From Bacteroidia bacterium (lineage in GTDB: Bacteria > Bacteroidota > Bacteroidia > Chitinophagales > Saprospiraceae), in contig JAUIKE010000029.1 in assembly GCA_030430845.1 (NCBI GenBank), positions 1 through 63,432 on the forward strand: a DNA stretch of 63,432 nucleotides, given 5' to 3'. The translations under genes and the position numbers were made by a program. Shown here piece after piece: positions 19,001 through 26,383 of this stretch; positions within the stretch are counted from its first letter, which is position 1, and every line of letters begins with the position of its first letter. The notes beneath the pieces were generated by a model, which saw nothing but the letters and a program-made list of their open reading frames with translations, was not told the DNA's origin and did not search any database.

Positions 19001-20370
19001 GCGGCTTTGGAGCTCCAGGATGGAATTTTATTGCCGGGATGCAGCCAAACATCAGGAAGCTGAACGAAAACGAATACTACACGAGTGAAGACTGGCTGCA
19101 CCAGTCTGCCCAGAAAGGTTGGATCACGCCTAGCGTATTTCTCAATCAGGAAGTCGTTCAGGAATACAACCAAAGGTGGGACGGCCGGGCAACCGTGGAG
19201 CCTTTCCCTGACTTCAGGATAGACCTGGAAATCTCCAGAGACTTTACCGAAAATCATACGGAGTTCTTCAAGGATATAGATCAAACCGACGGGATCAACT
19301 CCTGGATACATACTGTTCCAAAACAGTTTGGCTCCATGACGGTTTCCTTCTCTGCCTTAAAAACCCTGTTCCAGGATGAACGAGACGACTTGATCGGACT
19401 GTTCCAAACCTTTGAGCAGAACCGGGTGATCATTTCCCGTCGCCTGGACGATTCGGGTGAATTACACGAAGATCCTAATCTGGCAGCTCAGGGATTTGCT
19501 AAAAACTACGGCCGTAACCAGCAGGATGTCCTGATACCGGCCTTTATGGCGGCCTATACCGGGCAGGATGCTAACAATGTCAGCTTGAATATTTTTGATA
19601 CTAAGCCACGCTTTAACTGGCGATTGACTTATAATGGACTGAATAAACTGCCTTTATTTAAGGAAGTATTCCAGAACTTTAGCTTGACGCATGCTTATCG
19701 TTCTACCTTAACGGTCAATAACTTCAATACAGGACTCGACTATCTTCGGACGGTGGATGATCCGGATGGGCCTGTGAACGAGTTAAACTCCAACTTCTAT
19801 CCACGTCTGGAAATTCCTCAGGTGGATATTCAGGAGGGTTTCTCACCCTTGATTCAGGTGGATGCCACGCTGATAAACGGTATGTCGTTCCAGATGAACT
19901 ATAACAAAACCCGAAGATTGGGTATGAGTTTTGTTAGTAACCAGCTCAGCGAAACGCAAATGACGGAACTGTCTATTGGCTTTGGTTACCTGATTCGCAA
20001 CCTGGATCTGAGTAATGTCTTCGGCGGTAACTCTCGCCGTGGCAACAGCCGAAATGAGCAGCCTGACAACAATCGGATCGGAGGAGTACGTCCTGGCAAC
20101 AGCCAGGGACAGGCACAAGATCTCGATATAAAATTCACGCTTTCTCTTAGAGATGATGTGACCTTCAATCACTTGCTGGACCAGGGGATCATCGAACCTA
20201 CCCGGGGTAGTTATGCTTTGAGTTTTTCTCCATCGGCTGAATACAGGATCAATCAGCAGCTGTCGCTAAGGTTGTTCTTTGATTACCGTAGAAACGTACC
20301 GAAAACTTCGGCCGGTTTTCCACGGATCGATACTTCCGGAGGGGTGATTGTAAGGTTTTCTCTTCAATAG
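13006..20370 (+). CDS. sprA: T9SS outer-membrane translocon SprA (Sov)
   Basis: SprA is the giant 36-strand outer-membrane barrel through which T9SS cargo crosses; it is needed for secretion and gliding. This protein has about 2454 residues, the size of the family. It has a signal peptide (MKQILLPLTIVISLFALLTA), then the SprA N-terminal section (NRNPFDLKDPGAIEKSVEYD). Characteristic later blocks are TNYNTNATFDFDNQIKLDY, the plug-region KGGVVYLDDFEGSVSGFDIT and VEVWINEMRLTGLDERGG. Repetitive beta-barrel strands continue to the C-terminal GGVIVRFSLQ. An upstream TTG at 12937 would add 23 residues before the signal peptide, so ATG 13006 is preferred. The stop lies inside a palindrome. Confidence 0.95.
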   Translation: MKQILLPLTIVISLFALLTAMGNNRLKDPYAVKYVVKTPADTIVLDTVPPIQDRQGDFLNNKNRNPFDLKDPGAIEKSVEYDPATGQYVLTEKIGEDFFRPPTYMTFEEYMEYRRQEEERNYFRQLAGIGVEGEGQGGLDPLAKIDVDRSLLDRLFGGNTVDIRPQGQIDLTFGVDFSRVENPILTERQRRQGGFDFDMNIQMSVNGKIGEKLNLTTNYNTNATFDFDNQIKLDYNSDLFEDDAILKKIEAGNVSLPLRGNLIQGAQSLFGVKTELQFGHLRLTAIASQQKSQQENIKIEGGSQLTEFEVKADEYDENRHFFLTHYNRDNFEGALTNLPQVRSLFRIENLEVWITNDRNEVDNVRDIVAFADLAEADPAKLVSPDKITVPGSPVNPDISNRALPDNTSNDLYSRLLADDGVREIDQAVSTLQGPQFGLQQARDFEKVSARKLSPQEYTFHPELGFISLNVNVQPDQVVGVAFTYSYNGQTYKVGELSYNQENTSADSTLNVLFVKMLKSTTQRTDVSTWDLMMKNVYSIGAFNVNRQDFKLDIFYEDPGKGEKRFLPEGQGIMGKPLLRVFNLDILNVQGDPQPDGVFDYVPGITINPRNGRVMFPVLEPFGTALAEQIVEPELEDQYVYQELYDLTLFQAREYPEKNRYAIRGSFKSDVTSEISLGAFNIPPGSVRVSAGGQILVEDRDFQVDYNTGKVRIINDAILNSGVPINVSFEDNTLFGFQTKTMVGLRADYEIDKDFSVGGTFLQLFERPFTQKVNIGEDPINNKIYGFDMNLNRETPFLTKLVNLIPGINTKAPSSISVTGEAAFLKPGHSRAINQNKKDKGGVVYLDDFEGSVSGFDITQPAANWFIASVPQNDDQNSNPLFPESQLVNDVRYGANRARINWYRIDPTIRPSNDPNPYTSEVPQDEVFPNVIQTPDQPRFRTFDISYYPDERGPYNFDIPGGYPGYTAGTRFIGDSLVLDGDSTRWGGIMRALTNNDFQSANIEFLEFWMLSPFLDEEDPLNPAADFEEKEGTLYINLGNVSEDILRDSRKFFENGLPGPANPNRRVDTTNWSVVPIAQQITRAFDNDEETRARQDVGYDGLDNDAERRQFRDYISAIASSNPVAADKIAADPANDDYKYYRDDFGQNATVRDRYRLYNNPQGNSRSNDGSGFVSSATNVPDAEDLNRDNTLNETEAYFQYQIDLRADPADPREIDQRITQFITDRRVSNDGRRIWYRFRVPLNGPNKKAVGGIRDFRSIRFIRMYMRGFQAPVTLRFARIELVRNQWRRFTQELSDNPVQCDQAPEFDVDAVNIEENSGREPFNYVLPEGIQREQSLGVFNALQNEQSITMKVQSLCDGQDEAIFKNIGMDWRVYERFKMFVHAEELNDQQHEDGELSLFVRIGSDFRNNYYEYEIPLIMSDPDLLPGSPNDVEYKREVWKTENEFDFALSLLKDAKLERNNQGFSTGEEFLQLVDPDNPELSHRIRVKGNPNLGLVKIAMVGVRNPIGGNSVPRDVEVWINEMRLTGLDERGGMAAVGRVDMQLSDFGNVTVAGNYSSIGFGALDQKVQERARERVTGIDLAANLELGKFFPDAWGIRLPFYAQYSRNVRTPEFDPYDLDIKLKDKINSEESAAVRDSIRDISQEITTIRSLNFTNVRKERSGGGRGGGTQPKPAPWDIENFGLNFSQSTTERSDPIIEFDRETRRTMGLDYGFQRSVKYLEPLKFLGDGKLLEVLTSFNFNPLPNSFTFSTVLDRRLATTRYRFTGLDDRFNTFFNKSYTWGRDYNLQWDLARSLKFTYSAVVDAVVDEPNENRILEDPNIPDPEAYRRDSIWQNIKNFGRTKNFRHNLNLSYTVPTRYLPLMDWVQLKGQYQAEYGWTAAALNVDSLGNVIQNRQTRQANADLNFEGLYNKIPYLQKINGRGSSQRPNLGGRQPQQRPDANQEEERDRDRSGPGTIEKILIRPLLSLRRARFNFQESFSTTLPGFMPQARLLGMQSGFGAPGWNFIAGMQPNIRKLNENEYYTSEDWLHQSAQKGWITPSVFLNQEVVQEYNQRWDGRATVEPFPDFRIDLEISRDFTENHTEFFKDIDQTDGINSWIHTVPKQFGSMTVSFSALKTLFQDERDDLIGLFQTFEQNRVIISRRLDDSGELHEDPNLAAQGFAKNYGRNQQDVLIPAFMAAYTGQDANNVSLNIFDTKPRFNWRLTYNGLNKLPLFKEVFQNFSLTHAYRSTLTVNNFNTGLDYLRTVDDPDGPVNELNSNFYPRLEIPQVDIQEGFSPLIQVDATLINGMSFQMNYNKTRRLGMSFVSNQLSETQMTELSIGFGYLIRNLDLSNVFGGNSRRGNSRNEQPDNNRIGGVRPGNSQGQAQDLDIKFTLSLRDDVTFNHLLDQGIIEPTRGSYALSFSPSAEYRINQQLSLRLFFDYRRNVPKTSAGFPRIDTSGGVIVRFSLQ

Positions 20371-20401
20371 AAAAAGCGGCCGATCGGCCGCTTTTTCTAT
20401 T
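20366..20401. terminator. Perfect 36-bp palindrome terminating sprA
   Basis: Two 18-nt arms (AATAGAAAAAGCGGCCGA and its complement) with no loop; the TAG is the sprA stop codon. A T run on the 3' side makes it a strong Rho-independent terminator. Confidence 0.8.
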
Positions 20402-20521
20402 TTATAATTGTTAATTTAACTATTGATAAATACCTATTAGTTAGTCTAATCTGTTTTAACTCCCATATAATATTTAGCGTTAAAGGTCTGTTAAAGTACC
20501 ATACTGCGTTATGCGAAAGCA

Positions 20522-20529
20522 TAACTTTG
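20522..20529 (+). promoter_or_regulatory. Promoter -7 box TAACTTTG for the histidine kinase
   Basis: A perfect TAnnTTTG match 20 nt before the palindrome at 20550 and 95 nt before the kinase ATG. The transcript would carry the palindrome as a hairpin near its 5' end. Confidence 0.5.
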
Positions 20530-20549
20530 TAGTTAATTATTTGTAGAAT

Positions 20550-20585
20550 GGTGCAGGAAGGCGGCGATCGCCGCCTTCCTGCACC
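20550..20585. promoter_or_regulatory. Perfect 36-bp palindrome in the kinase 5' leader
   Basis: Two 18-nt arms (GGTGCAGGAAGGCGGCGA and its complement), no loop, no T run. sprA already has its own terminator 150 nt upstream, so this one is not needed for termination. It is placed in the predicted leader of the kinase mRNA. Confidence 0.6.
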
Positions 20586-20624
20586 TCAAAGTCAGAAGGT
20601 TCTCTATTTTACAGCATCAATACA

Positions 20625-22136
20625 ATGAATAAGAAAGCAATTTGGTTAATTATCGGGTTGATGAGTGCGGCCGTGATCGGGGTGGTCTGGTTGCAGATCG
20701 ATTTGATCCGGACGGCGGCGCGAGTGAATGAGGAACGCTTTGAAAAAAACGTTTACAATGCCTTAAATGCTGTGGCGGCTCGTTTGGAGAAGGAAGAGAG
20801 CAAAGAGGTCGAAAAATTCTTATACAGCGGTTTTGCCAAAAGTTTTTTACAACGCCAGCTATCCGGTTCGGAGTCTTCTATTTTGTCTATGGACATAGGC
20901 GTGACAGGGAGCCCGCTCAACGCTTTGAAAGGACAGGAAAACCTTAATCAATTATTCAAAGACTTGGGTAATGCCTGTCCGTACTGTCTTAAGGAAAGGG
21001 AGATCAACTACCGTCAAATCGTCTCGAACCAGAGCTTTTCACAACGATTACTGGAAGAGCGGATCAATCTTCAATATCTAAATGAGATATTGGAACAAGA
21101 GCTGACCAACCGAGGGATCAACATAGATTACAACTACGGAGTTTTGTCGAAAAAAACAAAAAGCTTCGTGATCATGAACGGGCATTATGCTGTGGAAGAT
21201 AATCAGACGAATATGATCATGCCCGGCTATGAGAACATCACCATGCCGAAATATAAGGTGACCCTGTTTACTAAAGATGTACCTCCCCCGGGCTTGTTAG
21301 TGCTCCATTTTCCCAATAAAAACAGCTTCGTCTGGAAGTCCTTGTTTTATAACCTGCTGGGGTCTTTACTACTGGCAGCGATCATTCTTTGTTGTTTTGG
21401 ATATACGGTTCATGTTATTTTCCGCCAGAAGAAATTGTCGGAGATGAAAACTGATTTTATCAATAACATGACACACGAGTTCAAGACGCCGATTGCGACA
21501 ATCTCTCTGGCTGCCGATTCTATTACCAGCCCAATGCTGGCCGGAAAGCCCGATAAGGTCCAGCGTTTTGCCAATATCATACGGCAGGAAAACAAACGCA
21601 TGAACAGTCAGGTGGAGAAGGTATTGCAAATGGCTCAGATCGATAAGCGGGACTTCTCCCTGAAAGTTACAGAAGTCAACCTGCATGAAGTAATCGCTCG
21701 GGCCGTGGAGAATATCAGCTTGCAGGTAGAGAAAAAAGACGGCATTGTAAATACAGACTTGCAGGCGACCAATCCGATGATCGAAGCGGATCTGACACAT
21801 GTATCAAATATGATCAACAATTTATTGGATAATGCCAATAAATATTCACCTCAGAAACCCGAAATAACTGTTCTGACACGCAATGTTGCTAATGGTGTGG
21901 AAGTTATTATTAAGGATCATGGGATCGGAATGACGAAAGAAGTACGAAAACATATCTTCGACAAGTTCTACCGGGTGCATACCGGTGACCTGCACGATGT
22001 GAAAGGCTTTGGATTAGGACTCAGCTATGTGAAAGCGATGATCACGGCCCATAAAGGGCAGATTGACGTGAAAAGTGAAGTAGGCAAAGGGAGTAGCTTC
22101 ATCCTGACCTTCCCGTTTTATGTCAATAACAATTGA
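20625..22136 (+). CDS. Sensor histidine kinase, RprX-like
   Basis: A 503-residue membrane sensor kinase. Helix 1 is at residues 5-25 and helix 2 at about 238-265, enclosing a periplasmic sensor domain of about 210 residues with a Cys-x-x-Cys (CPYC). The cytoplasmic half has the HisKA motif MTHEFKTPIATISLAADSI (phospho-accepting His284), the N box NNLLDNANKYSP, the G1 box DHGIGMTKE, the F-type segment IFDKFYRV and the G2 box GFGLGLSYVKAM. The response regulator gene follows after 196 nt, and together they resemble the Bacteroidota RprX/RprY pair. The signal sensed is unknown. The leader carries a perfect palindrome. Confidence 0.9.
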   Translation: MNKKAIWLIIGLMSAAVIGVVWLQIDLIRTAARVNEERFEKNVYNALNAVAARLEKEESKEVEKFLYSGFAKSFLQRQLSGSESSILSMDIGVTGSPLNALKGQENLNQLFKDLGNACPYCLKEREINYRQIVSNQSFSQRLLEERINLQYLNEILEQELTNRGINIDYNYGVLSKKTKSFVIMNGHYAVEDNQTNMIMPGYENITMPKYKVTLFTKDVPPPGLLVLHFPNKNSFVWKSLFYNLLGSLLLAAIILCCFGYTVHVIFRQKKLSEMKTDFINNMTHEFKTPIATISLAADSITSPMLAGKPDKVQRFANIIRQENKRMNSQVEKVLQMAQIDKRDFSLKVTEVNLHEVIARAVENISLQVEKKDGIVNTDLQATNPMIEADLTHVSNMINNLLDNANKYSPQKPEITVLTRNVANGVEVIIKDHGIGMTKEVRKHIFDKFYRVHTGDLHDVKGFGLGLSYVKAMITAHKGQIDVKSEVGKGSSFILTFPFYVNNN

Positions 22137-22332
22137 TTATTTGGTATAAAATGGAGATATTAAGAAAATATAAACGATATGTTTGGTAACCTACCCAAGG
22201 TGCCGACATTTATATCAAAATAAACCGACTGCTTACCCCGGTGGGTGGACAGTCCCAAAAACTCAAGATTACTAAATCATATCCACCTTAGTAAACGAGC
22301 GCGTTTTAGAGTGGGTAGGAAAATTTAGGATT
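22137..22332. other. Gap between kinase and regulator genes
   Basis: No open frame, clear hairpin or consensus promoter was seen in these 196 nt. Confidence 0.5.
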
Positions 22333-23055
22333 ATGTCAAAAAATAAAATTTTATTGGTTGAGGATGACCAGAATTTTGGCGATGTACTAAGGTCATATTT
22401 GGAAATGCACGAGTACGATGTCACCCTCGCCAAGGATGGTATGGAAGGATTAGAAAGCTACAATCGAGGGCAATTTGACCTTTGTATTTTCGATGTGATG
22501 ATGCCAAAAAAAGACGGCTTTACCCTGGCACGCGAAATAAGAGAGAAAGACACCGAGATGCCCATCATCTTTCTGACAGCAAAAACCATGAAGGAAGATG
22601 TACTGAAAGGCTTCAAAATCGGTGCAGATGATTATATATCAAAACCCTTCAATTCAGAAGAATTACTCTATCGGATCCAGGCTATTTTGAAGCGTAGCAT
22701 GCAAAAAGCAGACCCTAGAGAAGAAGTTAAAGAATTTACAATTGGGAAATATCATTTTAATTTTCCATTAAGAATTCTTACATTTGATCCTGGAGGGAAC
22801 GAAGAAGAGAAAATGAAACTCTCTCCAAAAGAAGCACAATTGCTCAGAATGTTCGCGATGTACCTCAACGACATTCTTCCACGTTCGGAAGCCCTTAAGA
22901 AGATTTGGGGCGAAGACAATTATTTCACGGCGAGAAGTATGGATGTTTTTGTGACGAAGTTGCGCAAGTATCTCAAAAAAGATGAGAACATCGAAATCGT
23001 CAACATCCACGGTAACGGCTTCCAATTGTTGGTGAAAGCAGAAGAAGAAGCATAA
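22333..23055 (+). CDS. OmpR/PhoB-family response regulator, RprY-like
   Basis: A 240-residue DNA-binding regulator. The receiver domain has the acidic pair (LLVEDDQN), the phospho-acceptor Asp54 in CIFDVMMPKKDGF, the Thr of FLTAK and Lys104 in DDYISKPF. The C-terminal winged helix ends in the recognition segment YFTARSMDVFVTKLRKYLKKDENIEI (positions about 195-222 of the protein) and the wing NIHGNGFQLLV. It is the likely partner of the kinase upstream. A terminator follows at 23092. Confidence 0.94.
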   Translation: MSKNKILLVEDDQNFGDVLRSYLEMHEYDVTLAKDGMEGLESYNRGQFDLCIFDVMMPKKDGFTLAREIREKDTEMPIIFLTAKTMKEDVLKGFKIGADDYISKPFNSEELLYRIQAILKRSMQKADPREEVKEFTIGKYHFNFPLRILTFDPGGNEEEKMKLSPKEAQLLRMFAMYLNDILPRSEALKKIWGEDNYFTARSMDVFVTKLRKYLKKDENIEIVNIHGNGFQLLVKAEEEA

Positions 23056-23091
23056 AAAGATGTAAAAAATAGTTTTTGGGATTATGATTAA

Positions 23092-23126
23092 GGCTGGATT
23101 GTCTTCTGACCATCCGGCCCTTTTTC
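23092..23126 (+). terminator. Rho-independent terminator after the response regulator
   Basis: GGCTGGAT pairs with ATCCGGCC (one U-G pair) around a 12-nt loop and is followed by CTTTTTCT. Confidence 0.75.
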
Positions 23127-23134
23127 TAATCGCG

Positions 23135-23174
23135 AATGAGGAATGGTCGACCGTATGGTTGACCATTCCTCATT
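23135..23174. promoter_or_regulatory. 18-bp palindrome upstream of pyrD
   Basis: An 18-bp stem with a GTAT loop and one G-U pair, 18 nt before the pyrD start codon. The response regulator has its own terminator just upstream, so this hairpin is more likely part of the pyrD leader or promoter. Confidence 0.55.
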
Positions 23175-23192
23175 TACGTAAATTTATTTATT

Positions 23193-24233
23193 GTGTATAA
23201 ACTGCTACTCAAACCTTTTTTCTTCCTCTTCTCTCCTGAAAAGGCTCATCGTTTAACTTTAGTACTTTTTCGTATATCCCTTAATGTTCCCCTGCTTGGG
23301 TATCTGATGAAAAACACTTTCAGCCTTCGGGATCCGCGCCTGGAACGTGAGTTATTCGGCTTGAAATTTCCGAATCCCGTAGGCCTGGCAGCGGGCTTTG
23401 ATAAGGATGGTAAATACATCGACCTGATGTCGGCCCTCGGCTTTGGTTTCCTGGAATTGGGGACCGTTACGCCTAAGCCCCAATCCGGTAACCCTCAGCC
23501 CCGCTTGTTTCGCCTCCCTTCCGATAATGCCCTGATCAATCGAATGGGCTTCAATAATGAAGGAGTAGAAGCATTGGCCGGTCGCCTAAAAGACCGGAAA
23601 AAACCCAACGATCTCGTTATAGGCGGGAATATTGGCAAAAACAAGATCACTCCGAACGATCAAGCTGTTGATGATTACACGATCTGCTTCGAGGCCCTTT
23701 TCCCTTACGTAGATTATTTCGTCGTTAATGTGAGTTCTCCTAATACGCCCGGCTTGCGGGAACTACAAGAAAAAGAACCTCTTACAGCCCTGTTGAGCGA
23801 GGTGCAAAAGCTCAACAAAGCAAAAGCTCAACCGAAGCCCGTCTTACTCAAGATCGCACCTGACCTAACAGACTCTCAACTAGATGACATACTCGACATT
23901 GTCCAGACAACTTCCCTGGATGGGATCATCGCTACCAATACGACCATCGATCGTGGAGGCCTTACAACCGACTCTGACAAAGTATCCAACATCGGGGCAG
24001 GTGGCCTGAGCGGGCAGCCTTTGAAGGACCGTGCCACAGAAGTGATTCGCTATTTATCCCAAAAAACAGCCGGAAAGCTTCCTATTATCGGGGTAGGGGG
24101 GATCGCTACACCCGAGGATGCTCTGGAAAAGCTGGAAGCGGGCGCCTCTCTGGTACAAATTTATACCGGCTTGATCTATTCCGGACCCTTACTGATTAAA
24201 AGAATTAATAAGCTGCTTTTGAAAGGAAAATAA
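23193..24233 (+). CDS. pyrD: Quinone-dependent dihydroorotate dehydrogenase
   Basis: PyrD (class 2) oxidises dihydroorotate to orotate with FMN at the inner membrane and passes electrons to quinone. The 346-residue protein has the class 2 N-terminal membrane-association extension (about residues 1-45). FMN and substrate motifs follow: [42 protein letters not shown] and the active-site loop [14 protein letters not shown] (catalytic Ser at about 181-182). The C-terminal phosphate-binding part is [26 protein letters not shown]. The start is GTG at 23193; no ATG is available before the conserved region. Confidence 0.95.
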   Translation: MYKLLLKPFFFLFSPEKAHRLTLVLFRISLNVPLLGYLMKNTFSLRDPRLERELFGLKFPNPVGLAAGFDKDGKYIDLMSALGFGFLELGTVTPKPQSGNPQPRLFRLPSDNALINRMGFNNEGVEALAGRLKDRKKPNDLVIGGNIGKNKITPNDQAVDDYTICFEALFPYVDYFVVNVSSPNTPGLRELQEKEPLTALLSEVQKLNKAKAQPKPVLLKIAPDLTDSQLDDILDIVQTTSLDGIIATNTTIDRGGLTTDSDKVSNIGAGGLSGQPLKDRATEVIRYLSQKTAGKLPIIGVGGIATPEDALEKLEAGASLVQIYTGLIYSGPLLIKRINKLLLKGK

Positions 24234-24923
24234 AATAAGGCTGAAATTATTAAAACTGATCAACGCACGCCTCTATTGACTGTCTCGATTAAGTCTGACA
24301 ATAGGCTATGGATTAACAAGTGGCAACAGTTTCAAAAATCGGTTCAAAGCTGAATAAAAAGTACCTTGTTTTTTAGAACTTATTTTTGGCAATCCCCTGT
24401 CTAAATTTGCTTCAAAAATTGATGAGAAGGGTTAGTTTTAATAAATTAATGGTTTTATAAAATTGTCTGGCTACAATATTCTGCACCAAAGAATACTTGA
24501 AACAAAATCTGTGTATACTGTTTCAAATTTTGCAGGTAATTTAGCGGAAGTAAAAATCTAAGTGGTTGACTTTCAGTGACGACTCAAAAATGAGATTGGG
24601 GTATTTGAAACACTTCTCCCGGATACTGTTCACAGCAAAATTTTTTCCGTTTTGCCTGTTAAATGCGAAAGATTCTGGCAATCAGGATATCGGACTGTAA
24701 AAATAGACAGAGATCTGCCCTCTTATTTTTCCTGTTTTACTCAACGGAAAGGGATTTATGCCCGTTCCTATTTGCCTAATAAAGCTAAACCACCGTACGG
24801 CGGTAGCTTCCAGCTCACCCTAACTTAGTAGAGAAAATCTTGACTCACCAAATCATTTACAAATTCAAAAAAATTGCGCAGTTAAATAATTGCGCGTATA
24901 TTTGCAACCAAATAACTGCGTAA
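24234..24923. other. 690-nt AT-rich non-coding stretch, possible gene remnant
   Basis: No open frame of useful length. On the minus strand a short open run, about 24560-24700 and ending NHLDFYFR then a stop, looks protein-like, but I cannot identify it. A CCACCGTACGGCGGT palindrome lies near 24791. The composition shifts to AT-rich here and stays so through 28.5 kb, which suggests an insertion boundary near the end of pyrD. Confidence 0.4.
24874..24921 (+). promoter_or_regulatory. Promoter and probable ArsR-type operator
   Basis: A TATATTTG box (24897-24904) with TTG at 24874-24876, 20 nt upstream. Between them GCGCA and TGCGC form a dyad (24877-24896) and a third half-site TAACTGCGT (24913-24921) ends just before the start codon. 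The layout suits autorepression by the ArsR-family regulator. Confidence 0.55.
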
Positions 24924-25247
24924 ATGAAATTAAGAAGGGATGTATTTCAAGCAATAGCCGACCCTACCCGAAGAGCGATAATCACTTTAGTCGCTCTTCA
25001 GGCAATGACACCAAGTGCAATAGCTGAGAATTTTGACTCATCAAGACAAACAATTTCCAAGCACATACAAATCCTCACAGAATGCGAAATACTTGAACAA
25101 GAACAAAATGGCAGAGAAATATACTACCACTTAAATCCCCAAAAGATGAAAGAAATAGCAGACTTTATTGAGCCATTTCGAAAATTGTGGGACGAAAGGT
25201 TTAATAACTTGGAAAGTATAATGAAAAAATACAAATCCAATAAGTAG
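24924..25247 (+). CDS. ArsR-family winged-helix transcriptional regulator
   Basis: A 107-residue repressor-type protein. The N-terminus [20 protein letters not shown] is the classic ArsR opening. The recognition helix region is [23 protein letters not shown] and the wing is [16 protein letters not shown]. No metal-binding Cys pair (ELCVCDL type) is present, so it belongs to the non-metal subgroup often paired with AHSA1/SRPBCC genes. The next gene is exactly such a protein, 6 nt downstream. Dyads matching a likely operator surround its own promoter. Confidence 0.92.
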   Translation: MKLRRDVFQAIADPTRRAIITLVALQAMTPSAIAENFDSSRQTISKHIQILTECEILEQEQNGREIYYHLNPQKMKEIADFIEPFRKLWDERFNNLESIMKKYKSNK

Positions 25248-25253
25248 AAGAAT

Positions 25254-25718
25254 ATGGAGCTCAAGACAAAAGTCCATGCTGAGGACGATAAACAGGAGTT
25301 ACTGATAATAAGGGAATTTGATTTACCATTGGAATTACTCTTTAAAGCGTATGTAGAGCCTGAAATTATTCAGCAATGGATGGGCACGAAAGTGCTTAAA
25401 CTTGAGAATAAAAAACACGGAAGCTGGCAATTTGAAACAACTGACTATAATGGGAACAAACATAGATTCAATGGAGTAATCCATGATTTTAGCCCAAATC
25501 AAAAAATCACGCGAACATTTGAAATGGAGAATACGCCATTCCCTGTTCAGCTTGAATTTTTGGGATTTGAAAAACTCACTGAAAACACTAGCCAACTTAA
25601 TATCCATATAGTGTATAAATCTGTAGCAGATAGAGACCAAATGCTGCAGTTACCTTTTGCACAAGGCTTAAATATGGCACATAATCGACTACAAGATATT
25701 GTAGAAAAACTTAAATGA
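25254..25718 (+). CDS. AHSA1/SRPBCC-domain protein
   Basis: A 154-residue START-like (AHSA1) domain. The opening LLIIREFDLPLELLFKAYVEPEIIQQWMG is diagnostic, followed by GSWQFETTDYNGNKHRFNGVIHDFSPNQKITRTFEM. These domains bind hydrophobic ligands; the substrate of this one is unknown. It lies in an ArsR/AHSA1/YdeI operon with gaps of 6 nt on both sides, a common arrangement in Bacteroidota. Confidence 0.9.
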   Translation: MELKTKVHAEDDKQELLIIREFDLPLELLFKAYVEPEIIQQWMGTKVLKLENKKHGSWQFETTDYNGNKHRFNGVIHDFSPNQKITRTFEMENTPFPVQLEFLGFEKLTENTSQLNIHIVYKSVADRDQMLQLPFAQGLNMAHNRLQDIVEKLK

Positions 25719-25724
25719 CGTAGT

Positions 25725-26306
25725 ATGAACTCAAAGGTGGACCTGTTTTTAGATAAGGCCCAAAAATGGCAAGAAGAAATGCGATTACTGAGGAGAATTA
25801 TGATTGATTGTGGACTAACTGAAGAATTTAAATGGATGCATCCATGTTACACCTTTCAAAAAAACAATATAGCTTTAATTCATGGCTTCAAGGAGTACTG
25901 TGCGCTGTTGTTTCATAAAGGTGTTTTATTGAATGATGCTGAGAATCTTCTAATCCAGCAAACGAAGAATGTGCAAGCGGCACGCCAGATACGATTCACC
26001 CATATTCAGGAAATATTGAAAATGGAAACAACCCTGAAAGCCTATATATATGAAGCCATCGAGGTAGAAAAAGCAGGCCTAGAGGTGAAATTTAAGAAGA
26101 CTTCAGAGTTCACAATACCTGAAGAATTTCAAAAGAAATTAGATGAAGTTCCTGAATTAGATGCTGCTTTTGAGGCATTGACTCCAGGACGGCAAAGAGG
26201 ATATCTCCTGTATTTCTCTGGAGCAAAACAGTCCAAAACACGTCAATCAAGGGTTGAAAAATGTATGGATCAAATTCTGAATGGAAAAGGATTAAATGAT
26301 CGGTGA
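25725..26306 (+). CDS. YdeI/OmpD-associated family protein (DUF1801-type)
   Basis: A 193-residue protein. The N-terminal DUF1801-like domain contains LRRIMIDCGLTEEFKWMHPCYTF and GFKEYCALLFHKGVLL. The C-terminal OmdA-like segment contains FTIPEEFQKKLDEVPELDAAFEALTPGRQRGYLLYFSGAK, ending in Arg-rich helices (KTRQSRVEKCMDQILNGKGLND), as in YdeI. The molecular role is unknown. It is third in the ArsR operon. The start codon is 6 nt after the AHSA1 gene. Confidence 0.9.
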   Translation: MNSKVDLFLDKAQKWQEEMRLLRRIMIDCGLTEEFKWMHPCYTFQKNNIALIHGFKEYCALLFHKGVLLNDAENLLIQQTKNVQAARQIRFTHIQEILKMETTLKAYIYEAIEVEKAGLEVKFKKTSEFTIPEEFQKKLDEVPELDAAFEALTPGRQRGYLLYFSGAKQSKTRQSRVEKCMDQILNGKGLNDR

Positions 26307-26383
26307 AAGAACGGAGGTGTGTAAACAAAAACGAGACTACTAGGGATTTTAAAATTCTTTCTTTACACCTAAAAACCTTAATT

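Noticed and set aside
20550..20585. Terminator of sprA
   Set aside because: sprA already stops inside a proper terminator at 20366-20401, and this palindrome has no T run.
24558..24700. Transposase remnant on the minus strand
   Set aside because: Only about 45 protein-like residues without any motif I can name; kept only as a possible unidentified remnant.
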